A DNA stretch of 64,000 nt from contig JABJAL010000097.1 in the NCBI GenBank assembly GCA_018669005.1, positions 1 to 64,000 on the forward strand, in the 5' to 3' direction. Below are positions 26,171-33,528 of this stretch, piece by piece. Source of the stretch: Nitrospinaceae bacterium. Its GTDB lineage: Bacteria; UBA8248. The stretch's first letter is position 1; each line of letters starts with the position of its first letter. The notes beneath the pieces are model-generated. The model worked only from the letters and a program-made list of their open reading frames with translations. It was not told where the DNA came from and ran no database searches. A program made the translations under genes and the position numbers.

Positions 26171-27339
26171 TATTTCCTCAGCTTGGCGAGGGCACCTGCA
26201 ATTCTGTCGAGGCCTTTTTCAAGGTCTTCCATGCTGTTCGCAAAACACATACGCAAATGCTTTGAGGCGTGGGAACCGAATGCGGAGCCCGGAAGCGTCG
26301 CCACCCCCGCAGTGTCGAGCAAATGATCCGACAAATCCTCTGCGCTCATGTCCACCCCACTCACATTCGGAAAAGCATAGAAAGCACCGTCCGGCATTTT
26401 GCAGGAAATACCTGGTATCTCATTAAGACCCGAGACGAAAAAATCTCGGCGGCGCTTGAAATCCTCCATCATCGTCTTGCTCTCGGCCTGGTCATCAAGA
26501 ATTGCTTTCACCCCCGCATGCTGGATGAACGGCGGCACGCAACTCACAGAATTTGTGATTAGTTGGGTCAGCTTATCAGCAATTTCAGATGGCGCCGCGA
26601 CAAAACCCAGCCGCCAGCCTGTCATGGCGTAGGTCTTCGAGAACGTCTCAAGCATGATCGTCCGCTCGCGCATACCGGGCAGTGTGCCGAGGGAGATATG
26701 CTCCCCGTCGAAAAGCATGTGAGCGTACACCTCATCCGAGAGGACGACGATATCATTTTCAATAGCAATCTCGGCGATAGCTTCGAGCTCCTCTCGATCT
26801 AGTGTTCCACCCGTCGGGTTATGCGGATAGTTGAGAATCAACAACTGAGTTTTATCCGTCACCCTTTTGCGGAGATCGTCGGCGGTAAAGCGGAAGTTTT
26901 TTTCCTCAAGAATGGGGAGCGGCACCGGACTCGCCCCAGCGTAGAGGGTGACAGACTCATAGACTGGAAAACCGGGATCAGGATAGATAACCTCGTCGCC
27001 GGGACCGGCAAGCGCCATTATCGTGTAATAGAGAAACGGTTTGCCGCCCGAGCCAACGACAATTTCATCGGGCGTGTATTCACCCCGCCCCATGCGCCGG
27101 AAAAATTCACAACAAGCCTCCCGCAACTCAAACACTCCTGCAGAGGGACAATAGTGCGTTTGTCCTGCCTTGAGCTGCGCGTATGCCTCCTCAACGATAT
27201 TCGAGGGCGTATCAAAATCAGTATCACCTATTTCGAAATGGACGATATCGCGCCCCTGACGCTGGAGTTCATTCGCCTTGGCGAGCACCACAAAAGCGCT
27301 TTCGGTCTTGAGTAAATTCATCCGCTCGGCGAACCGCAT
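26170..27339 (-). CDS. Class I/II PLP-dependent aminotransferase
   Basis: A 389-residue aspartate-aminotransferase-fold enzyme. It has ELQRQGRDIVHFEIGDTDFD, VGSGGKPFLYYTIMALAGPG, LNYPHNPTGGTLDREEL, LSDEVYAHMLFDG, the Schiff-base lysine in LETFSKTYAMTGWRLGFVAA, and SKHLRMCFANSMEDLEKGLD with the substrate Arg near the C-terminus. I use ATG 27339 because MRFAERMNLL is the normal family start; the ATG 36 bases upstream is less likely. First of a run aminotransferase, hydroxyacid dehydrogenase, hyuA, hyuB. Likely product is a 2-oxoacid. Confidence 0.9.
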   Translation of the reverse strand: MRFAERMNLLKTESAFVVLAKANELQRQGRDIVHFEIGDTDFDTPSNIVEEAYAQLKAGQTHYCPSAGVFELREACCEFFRRMGRGEYTPDEIVVGSGGKPFLYYTIMALAGPGDEVIYPDPGFPVYESVTLYAGASPVPLPILEEKNFRFTADDLRKRVTDKTQLLILNYPHNPTGGTLDREELEAIAEIAIENDIVVLSDEVYAHMLFDGEHISLGTLPGMRERTIMLETFSKTYAMTGWRLGFVAAPSEIADKLTQLITNSVSCVPPFIQHAGVKAILDDQAESKTMMEDFKRRRDFFVSGLNEIPGISCKMPDGAFYAFPNVSGVDMSAEDLSDHLLDTAGVATLPGSAFGSHASKHLRMCFANSMEDLEKGLDRIAGALAKLRK

Positions 27340-27367
27340 TTTATTTCCCTCCTGGTTTACACCGTAT

Positions 27368-27952
27368 TTAAGCAATGCCCCCAGCCCGGCTCAGTTCTAA
27401 TAACACCTCCGGCAAGGGTAGCCCGACGACATTGGTATAGCTTCCAATCACACGATCTACAAAACCACCACCTAGGCCCTGTATCGCATAGGCGCCCGCT
27501 TTGTCCATGGGTTCTCCACTATCAACATACCGTCCGATGGATACCTCGTCCAACACACGGAAGCTCACTTGCGTTTCAACAATTCGGGTGCGAGCTGTGC
27601 CATCGAAAACCACAGCGAATCCGGTGAGCACTTTATGCGAGCGGCCAGAGAGGCTCGCCAACATCCCTCGGGCATGCTCGGCATCCCGAGGCTTTCCCAA
27701 GACCTCATCCTCAAGAACGACAACAGTATCCGCACCCAGCACCAAGAACTCGGACCTTTGGCGAGCAACCCAGGCTGCCTTGGCCAGCGCCCTCGCAATT
27801 GCACCTTCTCCCGGCGGCAGCGAGGGATCCACACCTTCCTCTTCTCCCTCTGGCGGAGCCAGAACCTCAAAAGCCAGACCTGCGCCTTCCAACAACTCCT
27901 TGCGGCGAGGCGAACCCGATGCCAGCACCAAAGGTTGAATGTGTTCTATCAT
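27368..27952 (-). CDS. maf: Maf-family nucleoside triphosphate pyrophosphatase
   Basis: A 194-residue Maf protein, a house-cleaning enzyme that hydrolyses non-canonical or modified nucleotides. Motifs: LASGSPRRKELLEGAG, LGADTVVVLEDEVLGKPRDA, LSGRSHKVLTGFAVVF, SFRVLDEVSIGRYVDSGEPM with DKAGAYAIQGLGGGFVDRV and GSYTNVVGLPL. Every motif of the family is intact. It lies between ispB-type and aminotransferase genes with about 28-50 base gaps. Specificity (dTTP/UTP versus 7-methyl-GTP) is not assigned from sequence. Confidence 0.94.
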   Translation of the reverse strand: MIEHIQPLVLASGSPRRKELLEGAGLAFEVLAPPEGEEEGVDPSLPPGEGAIARALAKAAWVARQRSEFLVLGADTVVVLEDEVLGKPRDAEHARGMLASLSGRSHKVLTGFAVVFDGTARTRIVETQVSFRVLDEVSIGRYVDSGEPMDKAGAYAIQGLGGGFVDRVIGSYTNVVGLPLPEVLLELSRAGGIA

Positions 27953-28004
27953 TTCTCTTCCGGAAGTGGATGAATATGCAAAAGAGGAGAATCAGGGAGC
28001 GGGA

Positions 28005-28982
28005 TTAATAATCCCTCTCCACTACATAGTCGGCAATGGCGCGCAGAGAATCAACATGGGTCGAATCGGGTAGAGCTGACAACGCAGATTTGGCTGCCTC
28101 GACATAGCTTCGCGCTCTATCAAGCGTATAGGGAATGGATTTGTATTTTCCCATCAGTTCCATGACAAAACTGAAATCATCGGGCGCGATTTCATCAGAC
28201 TGGATAACAATCTTATTTATCCGCTCAAACTCTTCAGGAGTCGCTGAAGAGCAAACGCGGAGCAAAGGCATCGTGATGTTGCCCTCTCTAAGATCTTTGC
28301 CAACCTCTTTTCCAGTGCGCTCCACATCACCCATATAGTCGAGCGCATCGTCCACCAACTGAAATGCATAACCTACCTGAGCACCAAACTGATCCAACGC
28401 ATTGACGATCGACGGGGAACTCTCTCCAAGCAGAGCGCCCACTCGGCAGCTTGCCGCAATTAGTGCAGCGGTCTTGCGATAAATAACATCCAGGTATTGA
28501 CCCTCGGTAACCCGGATATTGTACATGTTAACAAGTTGGAGAACTTCACCTTCGGACAGTAACGTGCAGGCATCAGACATTGTTTTCAATATTTCACTGT
28601 TTCCATCCTCGGCCATAATCGAAAAACTGCGGGCAAACAGGAAATCGCCCACCAAGACGCTCGCCTCGTTCCCCCATTTTGTATTGGCCGATTCGCTGCC
28701 TCGCCGCACCTCGGCACCATCTACCACATCATCGTGCAAAAGCGTTGCCGTATGAATAAACTCGACAACAACACTGTGGGTAATCGAACGAGGACCTTCA
28801 TATCCACAGGCCCTTGAGGAGAGAAGCATTAACAACGGTCGAATTCGCTTTCCACCAGAGTTACTTAGATGACCGCTTACATCTGGGATCAGGACGACAT
28901 CGGAGTGAAAATTTTCCTGAATCGCATCCTCGACTCGCCCAAGATCGGCAGAAAGATTCTCCACTATTTCGGAAAACTTCAT
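28005..28982 (-). CDS. ispB: Long-chain polyprenyl diphosphate synthase (octaprenyl type)
   Basis: A 325-residue trans-prenyltransferase. GGKRIRPLLMLLSSR, the first Asp-rich motif LLHDDVVDGAEVRRG with DDxxD spacing typical of long-chain enzymes, and the second, FQLVDDALDYMGDVERTGKE, are all present, ending ADYVVERDY, the usual Arg-Asp C-terminus of IspB/HepPP synthases. ATG at 28982 has GGAGG about 7 bases upstream; an ATG at 29027 would add residues of no homology. It makes the side chain of quinones or undecaprenyl-like carriers. It sits just downstream of a cyclophilin-like gene on the other strand. Confidence 0.9.
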   Translation of the reverse strand: MKFSEIVENLSADLGRVEDAIQENFHSDVVLIPDVSGHLSNSGGKRIRPLLMLLSSRACGYEGPRSITHSVVVEFIHTATLLHDDVVDGAEVRRGSESANTKWGNEASVLVGDFLFARSFSIMAEDGNSEILKTMSDACTLLSEGEVLQLVNMYNIRVTEGQYLDVIYRKTAALIAASCRVGALLGESSPSIVNALDQFGAQVGYAFQLVDDALDYMGDVERTGKEVGKDLREGNITMPLLRVCSSATPEEFERINKIVIQSDEIAPDDFSFVMELMGKYKSIPYTLDRARSYVEAAKSALSALPDSTHVDSLRAIADYVVERDY

Positions 28983-29201
28983 CGTGCCTCCGAAGCCGGG
29001 CAGCCAGCGCCCGAGAAATTCACTCAAAATAAGGAAACTCAGAATAACGCATTATATTCAAAGGCGCGAGGCAAGCATGTCAAGGAGACTAGGGATTTAA
29101 TCACCTTCTCGCCAAGGGTGACTCCAGGAGCCTTGTCCGCTAAATTAGCAGCCTCGATAAGGGAGCACCCCCCCGAGAGGTCCTATCAGGAGAAGGCGCC
29201 G

Positions 29202-29579
29202 ATGACAAGGAAAATACGAATTGTGACAGGGAGTGTCGAGGTGGAGGCAGATCTTCTAGAGACCCCTACGGCGGAGCTACTCTGGGAATCCCTGCCATTT
29301 GAGGAGAAAACAAACGTATGGGGCGAGGAGATTTACTTTGCCATCCCTCTTCAGACCCCTGTAGAGCCCACTGCCAGAGAAGAGATGGAAATTGGCGAGA
29401 TAGCCTACTGGCCACCGGGAAACGCGTTTTGTATCTTTTTTGGCCAGACCCCGTCCAGCACCGACGAGGCCCCGCGCGCCGCAAGCCCAGTGAACCCCCT
29501 AGGGCGAATCATCGGCGACGCCAAGGCGTTTAGCTCGGTTGCGGGCGGGGCGAATATCTCGATCACGAGGGCACAATGA
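29202..29579 (+). CDS. Cyclophilin-like fold protein (TM1367-like)
   Basis: A 125-residue protein: RKIRIVTGSVEVEADLLETP, AELLWESLPFEEKTNVWGEE, IYFAIPLQTPVEP, EIGEIAYWPPGNAFCIFFGQ followed by TPSSTDEAP, PLGRIIGDAKAFSSVAGGAN. These are the strands of the TM1367-like cyclophilin-fold family, whose catalytic Arg of true cyclophilin is not evident. The ATG at 29202 has CAGGAGAAGG upstream. It overlaps thiI by ATGA, so the two are probably translated together. Function unknown; prolyl isomerase activity should not be assumed. Confidence 0.78.
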   Translation: MTRKIRIVTGSVEVEADLLETPTAELLWESLPFEEKTNVWGEEIYFAIPLQTPVEPTAREEMEIGEIAYWPPGNAFCIFFGQTPSSTDEAPRAASPVNPLGRIIGDAKAFSSVAGGANISITRAQ

Positions 29580-30835
29580 CCACCAACGGCACCCAGAACA
29601 TACAAGTAAGTAATTGTTTTATATTGCATTACAACGAAATCGGCCTCAAGGGCAAAAATCGCCCCCATTTCATCCGCCTTTTGGCCAAAAGAATCGAGCG
29701 CGCCGCCACCCCCCACAACCCGGGGAGGCTCCACCGCCTCCATGGCCGCTTTATCCTGGACATCACCGAGGACACCGACCGCGAGGCGCTAATCTCCGCC
29801 CTCTCCCGCGTATTTGGGCTCGCCTACTTCGCCCCCGCAAAAACCTTCCCCCTCGATCTTGAAACCGTCGCCGAGGGCGTCATCGAAATGATCGCCCCCA
29901 TGAAAATCACCAGCTTCGCCGTCCGCACCCGCCGCGAGCACAAAGGCGTGCCCGCCAGCTCCCGCGAGTGGGACCCGGCCATCGGCGCGCGAATCCAGGC
30001 CCGCCGCCGCCTGCCCGTCAACCTGAGCGAACCCAGCACCACCGTCCACATCGAGGCCCTAAAGGACCGGGCCATCGCTTATGCCGAAAAAATCCCCGGC
30101 CCCGGCGGGCTGCCCATCGGAGCCAGCGGCCGGGTTGCCGCCCTCCTCTCAGGCGGCATCGATTCTCCCGTCGCGGCCCTTCGCATGATGCGGCGCGGCT
30201 GCGAGGTTATTTTCGTCCATTTTCACGGCGCGCCCTACCTCAGCCGCGCCTCGGCCGAAAAAGCAGGCGATCTCGCCGAAATCCTCGATGGCTACCAGCT
30301 CGGCTCGCGCCTCTACCTCGTACCCTTCGGCACGCTCCAAAAAGACGTCGTCCTCTCTGCCCCGGCGGCCGACCGCGTTGTTATCTACCGCCGGTTCATG
30401 GTCCGCATCACCGAGCGCATCGCCGCCTTAGAGGGCGCCCTCGCCCTCGTCACCGGCGAGAGCCTCGCCCAGGTCGCCAGCCAAACCCTCTCCAACATGG
30501 CTGCCGTCGAGGAGGCCGCCACCCTTCCCATCCTCCGGCCCCTCGTGGGCATGGACAAAGAAGAAATCATCGCCGAGGCCCGCGCCCTTGGCAGTTTTGA
30601 GATATCCATCGAGCCCGATCAGGATTGCTGCACCCTTTTCGTTCCCAAACACCCGGCCACAAAATCCAAGGCCATCTTCCTTCGTCGCGCCGAGTCCAAG
30701 ATGCCCGCAGAGGAGATGATCGACCGCGCGCTTGCCGAAAGTGAAGTTCTTGAGATCAATGCGGGGAAAAGACCGGTGAGCAGGCTTTTTGGAGAGGTGC
30801 ATTCTGAAGAGGTGAAGGATGGGGCGAAAGAATAA
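29576..30835 (+). CDS. thiI: tRNA 4-thiouridine synthase ThiI
   Basis: A 419-residue ThiI without the C-terminal rhodanese domain. N-terminal ferredoxin-like/THUMP region with FILHYNEIGLKGKNRPHFIR, then the PP-loop ALLSGGIDSPVAALRMMRRG (adenylation), VIFVHFHGAPY, GESLAQVASQTLSNMAAVEE, PDQDCCTLFVPKHPATKSKA. It thiolates U8 of tRNA and provides sulfur for thiamin thiazole in some bacteria, matching the cysE-desulfurase locus at 3-5.6 kb. Start overlaps the preceding gene. Its last ~45 codons have a second, diverged copy at 33187-33333, on the far side of the AT-rich segment. Confidence 0.93.
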   Translation: MTTNGTQNIQVSNCFILHYNEIGLKGKNRPHFIRLLAKRIERAATPHNPGRLHRLHGRFILDITEDTDREALISALSRVFGLAYFAPAKTFPLDLETVAEGVIEMIAPMKITSFAVRTRREHKGVPASSREWDPAIGARIQARRRLPVNLSEPSTTVHIEALKDRAIAYAEKIPGPGGLPIGASGRVAALLSGGIDSPVAALRMMRRGCEVIFVHFHGAPYLSRASAEKAGDLAEILDGYQLGSRLYLVPFGTLQKDVVLSAPAADRVVIYRRFMVRITERIAALEGALALVTGESLAQVASQTLSNMAAVEEAATLPILRPLVGMDKEEIIAEARALGSFEISIEPDQDCCTLFVPKHPATKSKAIFLRRAESKMPAEEMIDRALAESEVLEINAGKRPVSRLFGEVHSEEVKDGAKE

Positions 30836-30870
30836 AAAAATCGTCCCCGGTTTCCCGGAGGCGGCATTTA
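30836..30870 (+). terminator. Possible terminator after thiI
   Basis: A run of seven A then TCCCCGG-ttt-CCCGGAGG followed by CATTTATTTACT. The stem is imperfect and the T-run short, so it is weaker than the perfect hairpin at 36608-36648, whose layout it resembles. Confidence 0.35.
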
Positions 30871-30909
30871 TTTACTCTCGACAAGTCACCTACACACTCG
30901 TTCAATAAA

Positions 30910-32001
30910 TTAGATTTTCCGACGACTTTTCTTTGCTAATTGACCAAGAACATTTCCGGTTAAAGTCCAAACAAAATCCGCAAAATACATATCTATATGT
31001 AGGTCGTAGTTCTTATTAGCTAATTCGGGATGAACCTCGTCACGTGCGAACCAAATGAAAATTAAACTAGCGGCGAGATCAGGAGAAACATGCTTATTTT
31101 GTAGATAAAATCCAAGCAGTAAGCTCAGATTATAATTCAATTTTCTATTATTTTTTTTCTGTATAGAAGTCTTTCGTTTCGGCTTTTTTAAGGGCGACTT
31201 GCGAATTTGCTCTCTCAAGGAACGCATAGAGAAAAGAACTCCCTCTAAAGTTGCTCCACAAAGAGCTATTGTCGCCTGAGCAAGACCGTACTTTTCAAGA
31301 GTTGGAGGTTTGTTAATTTCTTCCTTGTGTCCACAAAGCCAACGAGCTGCATCATAGTTTTGTTGTACGGTTACTCGAAATTTGTTTCTGCCTAACAATC
31401 GTTCAAATGTCCTATCTCCCACTCCACGAAAACTTATTGGGTCTAATGAATTTTGCTCTTGAATACTTCTATCGAAAATTATTATGAATTGTTGCGCTAT
31501 TTCAAGCCGATTTAACAATAAGTGATTCATGATTAAGGATTTCACATTTACGTTGCGAATTTTCTTACAATATTGGTCAAATGCCTTTAATATAATGAAA
31601 AGCCTACGAGCCGCCTGTTCTTGGGGTAATTTTTCGTGATGTATTTCCCATAGCCGCTCATCCTCTTTGTGAGCTTCGTTAAGCCATTTCATGGCTGTCT
31701 TAAAACTACGACCTGTCAGTAAGGATAGACCACCAATTTTAAAATAAATTAGACCTTTATGAGTTTGAATATCATCTACTAACTCCGCTTGACGAACGGC
31801 GGAGTTCAAGGCTCGCCAAAATGTTTCGCGCGCGCTCCAATTTATTTCCAATCCACGATCAATTTCTCCCGCGTATTTTCCCCACAAGTCATAATTACTC
31901 ACATCAATAAAACCATCGGATATTTGTTGCAATAATTCTCTTTGCGCTAATCGCCATTGCTGGCTTGAAATGATGTGATCCAGCTTATTTTCCAAAATCA
32001 C
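30910..32001 (-). CDS. Hypothetical AT-rich island protein with a HEPN-like C-terminus
   Basis: A 363-residue protein with base composition clearly AT-richer than its neighbours (many AAA, ATT, AAT codons). No family was recognised with certainty. The first ~200 residues are helical, with repeated aromatic and Leu positions. The last ~110 residues read ALCGATLEGVLFSMRSLREQ, a long KKPKRKTS-rich linker, LNYNLSLLLGFYLQNKHVS and FIWFARDEVHPELANKNYDL. A leading GATLEGVL plus R320-x(3)-H324 near the end resembles HEPN nuclease-type proteins (R-x(3-6)-H). That is an inference; the usual Asn after Arg is Asp here. It diverges from the Abi-like gene at 32306 across 304 bases and converges with thiI. 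Confidence 0.55.
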   Translation of the reverse strand: MILENKLDHIISSQQWRLAQRELLQQISDGFIDVSNYDLWGKYAGEIDRGLEINWSARETFWRALNSAVRQAELVDDIQTHKGLIYFKIGGLSLLTGRSFKTAMKWLNEAHKEDERLWEIHHEKLPQEQAARRLFIILKAFDQYCKKIRNVNVKSLIMNHLLLNRLEIAQQFIIIFDRSIQEQNSLDPISFRGVGDRTFERLLGRNKFRVTVQQNYDAARWLCGHKEEINKPPTLEKYGLAQATIALCGATLEGVLFSMRSLREQIRKSPLKKPKRKTSIQKKNNRKLNYNLSLLLGFYLQNKHVSPDLAASLIFIWFARDEVHPELANKNYDLHIDMYFADFVWTLTGNVLGQLAKKSRRKI

Positions 32002-32305
32002 CTACATTCTCCCGTTCGCTGCGGTAAGCGGTCCCGCTTCGCGGCTTACTCCAGCCAACAACGGTGGGTTTTCCCGCCCAACTAGAAGCTCTCGCAGGCT
32101 AGCTTTTCCTATGACACATTAAACCATGCCGCAAACAGGAAAATAAATATTCAGATATTTGGGATTTGGTGATAATATGCAGGCACAAAAAGCTTCGCCC
32201 CGGCCGCATGCGAAGCAGAGGCGGTACCGGGGCTTACGAGTTAAAGATAGGTACTAAGTGATTAAAAGTCAATACTTCTCGCAAGAGGTTAGTAATCAAT
32301 AGGTT
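32002..32305. repeat. Intergenic region with two sets of nested inverted repeats between the divergent island genes
   Basis: At 32024-32049 GTAAGC...GCTTAC encloses AAGCGG-TC-CCGCTT, so two stems compete, 25-50 bases before the HEPN-like gene's start. At 32192-32233 GCTTCG...CGAAGC (13-base loop) overlaps GCCCCGG...CCGGGGC (23-base loop), about 75-115 bases before the Abi-like gene. A possible -10 (GATAATATG) is at 32171-32179. The rest of the region shows no gene, tRNA or repeat array. The symmetrical layout suggests operators or a structured RNA; neither is established. Confidence 0.4.
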
Positions 32306-33013
32306 ATGGCATTCCAATACGACACCAAAACCCAAATAGCGCTTGAGGCGACTCTCACCCCGGATCGGCTGACCGCCTATATGGCCGCCACAAACAATGA
32401 TTTGGAAAAAGCTCTAAAACTCTACACATGGAATTCTGCGCTGAGTTCCGCCTTTTATGGGCCTCTCCAAGGGCTAGAAGTCGCCTTGAGGAATTCCATG
32501 CACCGCGAACTCTCAAGGGCATATGGATTAAATTGGTATGATAACCCCTCTACATCACTTACCCCTCAAACCATGGAAAGAATTGATAGCGTAAAGGAAA
32601 ACCTAAAAAGATCCAAAAAACCCATAGATCCTCCACATATAGTCGCCGAGCTTTCCTTTGGATTTTGGATCGCTTTACTCGGAAAGGGACCGAAAGACAG
32701 TTACAGTCAAAAATTGTGGAGACCAATTCTGTACAAAGCGTTTCCCCATGCAAAGCTTTCAAGGAAACAAGCACATTTCCCATTAAATTATCTGCGATTT
32801 TTTAGAAATCGAATAGCTCATCATGAACCTATATTCAATCGGGCGCTTAATAAGGATTACTCAAATATTTTAAAGACAACCGGCTGGATTTGCACAGAAA
32901 CCGAAAAATGGATTAAACATCACAGCCGTGTGGAGAACGTATTAAATGGTAATGGCCGCGCTTTCTCAAGCATGATATCCCGGCTTCGCGCCGTATTCAA
33001 AGAAACTTTCTGA
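32306..33013 (+). CDS. Abi-like (abortive infection) HEPN-fold protein
   Basis: A 235-residue protein of the Abi-like family. Its C-terminal half contains NYLRFFRNRIAHHEPIFNRA, the RN-x(3)-H HEPN motif (R167-N168...H172) followed by HEPIF that marks the family, and the N-terminal half contains QGLEVALRNSMHRELSRAYG, the other conserved helix. Such proteins are thought to be RNA-cleaving effectors of phage defence or toxins. The gene is AT-rich like its divergent neighbour. The neighbouring HEPN-like protein could be a partner or antitoxin; no MNT or nucleotidyl-transferase antitoxin is seen. Confidence 0.8.
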   Translation: MAFQYDTKTQIALEATLTPDRLTAYMAATNNDLEKALKLYTWNSALSSAFYGPLQGLEVALRNSMHRELSRAYGLNWYDNPSTSLTPQTMERIDSVKENLKRSKKPIDPPHIVAELSFGFWIALLGKGPKDSYSQKLWRPILYKAFPHAKLSRKQAHFPLNYLRFFRNRIAHHEPIFNRALNKDYSNILKTTGWICTETEKWIKHHSRVENVLNGNGRAFSSMISRLRAVFKETF

Positions 33014-33058
33014 CCTAATCCCACAAGAACAGAAATCGATTTGCCCGTATTTTCATGT

Positions 33059-33186
33059 TCACGCTGAGCCCTCCCCCACCACGCGGCCGGCGCGGTCCCG
33101 GCTGGTGTCCTTGACGCAGAGGCGGGCGGCCGCCACGCCGAGGACTTCGGTGCGGTGAACGGTGTTGGCGAAAATGTGGCTGCCCC
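33059..33186 (-). pseudogene. Short gene tail of unknown family
   Basis: The minus strand reads GSHIFANTVHRTEVLGVAAA and RLCVKDTSRDRAGRVVGEGS to a stop at 33059. The codons are GC-rich and look protein-coding, but the reading has no start and stops being coding-like at about 33187 where the thiI tail begins. I do not recognise the family. Low confidence. Confidence 0.35.
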
Positions 33187-33333
33187 GCCGAAGACATGAT
33201 CTACCGCGCGCTAGCGACAACCGAAGTTCAGGAGATCAACGTCGGCAAGCGCCCCGTATCAAAGCCTTTCTTGGAAGTTCATCCGGTGGGGGTGAAGAAT
33301 GGGCCGGGGGGAGATTTGAAAATCTCATCCTAG
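33187..33333 (+). pseudogene. Diverged copy of the last ~45 codons of thiI
   Basis: The frame reads AEDMIYRALATTEVQEINVG, KRPVSKPFLEVHPVGVKN and ends at TAG 33331-33333. The thiI gene at 29576-30835 ends AEEMIDRALAESEVLEINAG, KRPVSRLFGEVHSEEVKD. About two thirds of the aligned residues are identical and the reading frame is kept, so the relation is by descent. No thiI sequence precedes it; just before lies an unrelated gene tail. It marks the far border of the AT-rich segment that carries two HEPN-type genes. It cannot encode a functional ThiI. Confidence 0.85.
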
Positions 33334-33459
33334 CTTGTAAACCACGAACGGCTTGCATGCCAAAAGCGAAATGGGGATCAAAAGACAAATATCTGGATGG
33401 GCAACGGATTTAAAGGCCGTATTTCATGATACTCAGCACACTTTCAAAAAGGCGCGTAA

Positions 33460-33509
33460 CTGGAAGCCGGAAGGAAAATGCAACCGGGAGGCATAAAAAC
33501 GGCTTCCAG
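33460..33509. repeat. Perfect 10-bp inverted repeat between debris and the kinase gene
   Basis: CTGGAAGCCG at 33460-33469 pairs with CGGCTTCCAG at 33500-33509 around a 30-base loop that holds an A-run. It lies 20 bases past the stop of the histidine kinase read on the minus strand. It could be part of a terminator or a recombination trace. The stretch 33334-33528 otherwise shows no gene. Confidence 0.4.
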
Positions 33510-33528
33510 GGAAAACATCAGCCTCCTT

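Noticed and set aside
30836-33528. Integrase or transposase in the AT-rich island
   Set aside because: Neither of the two island genes has recombinase motifs and no other frame in the segment is coding; mobility is inferred only from the flanks.
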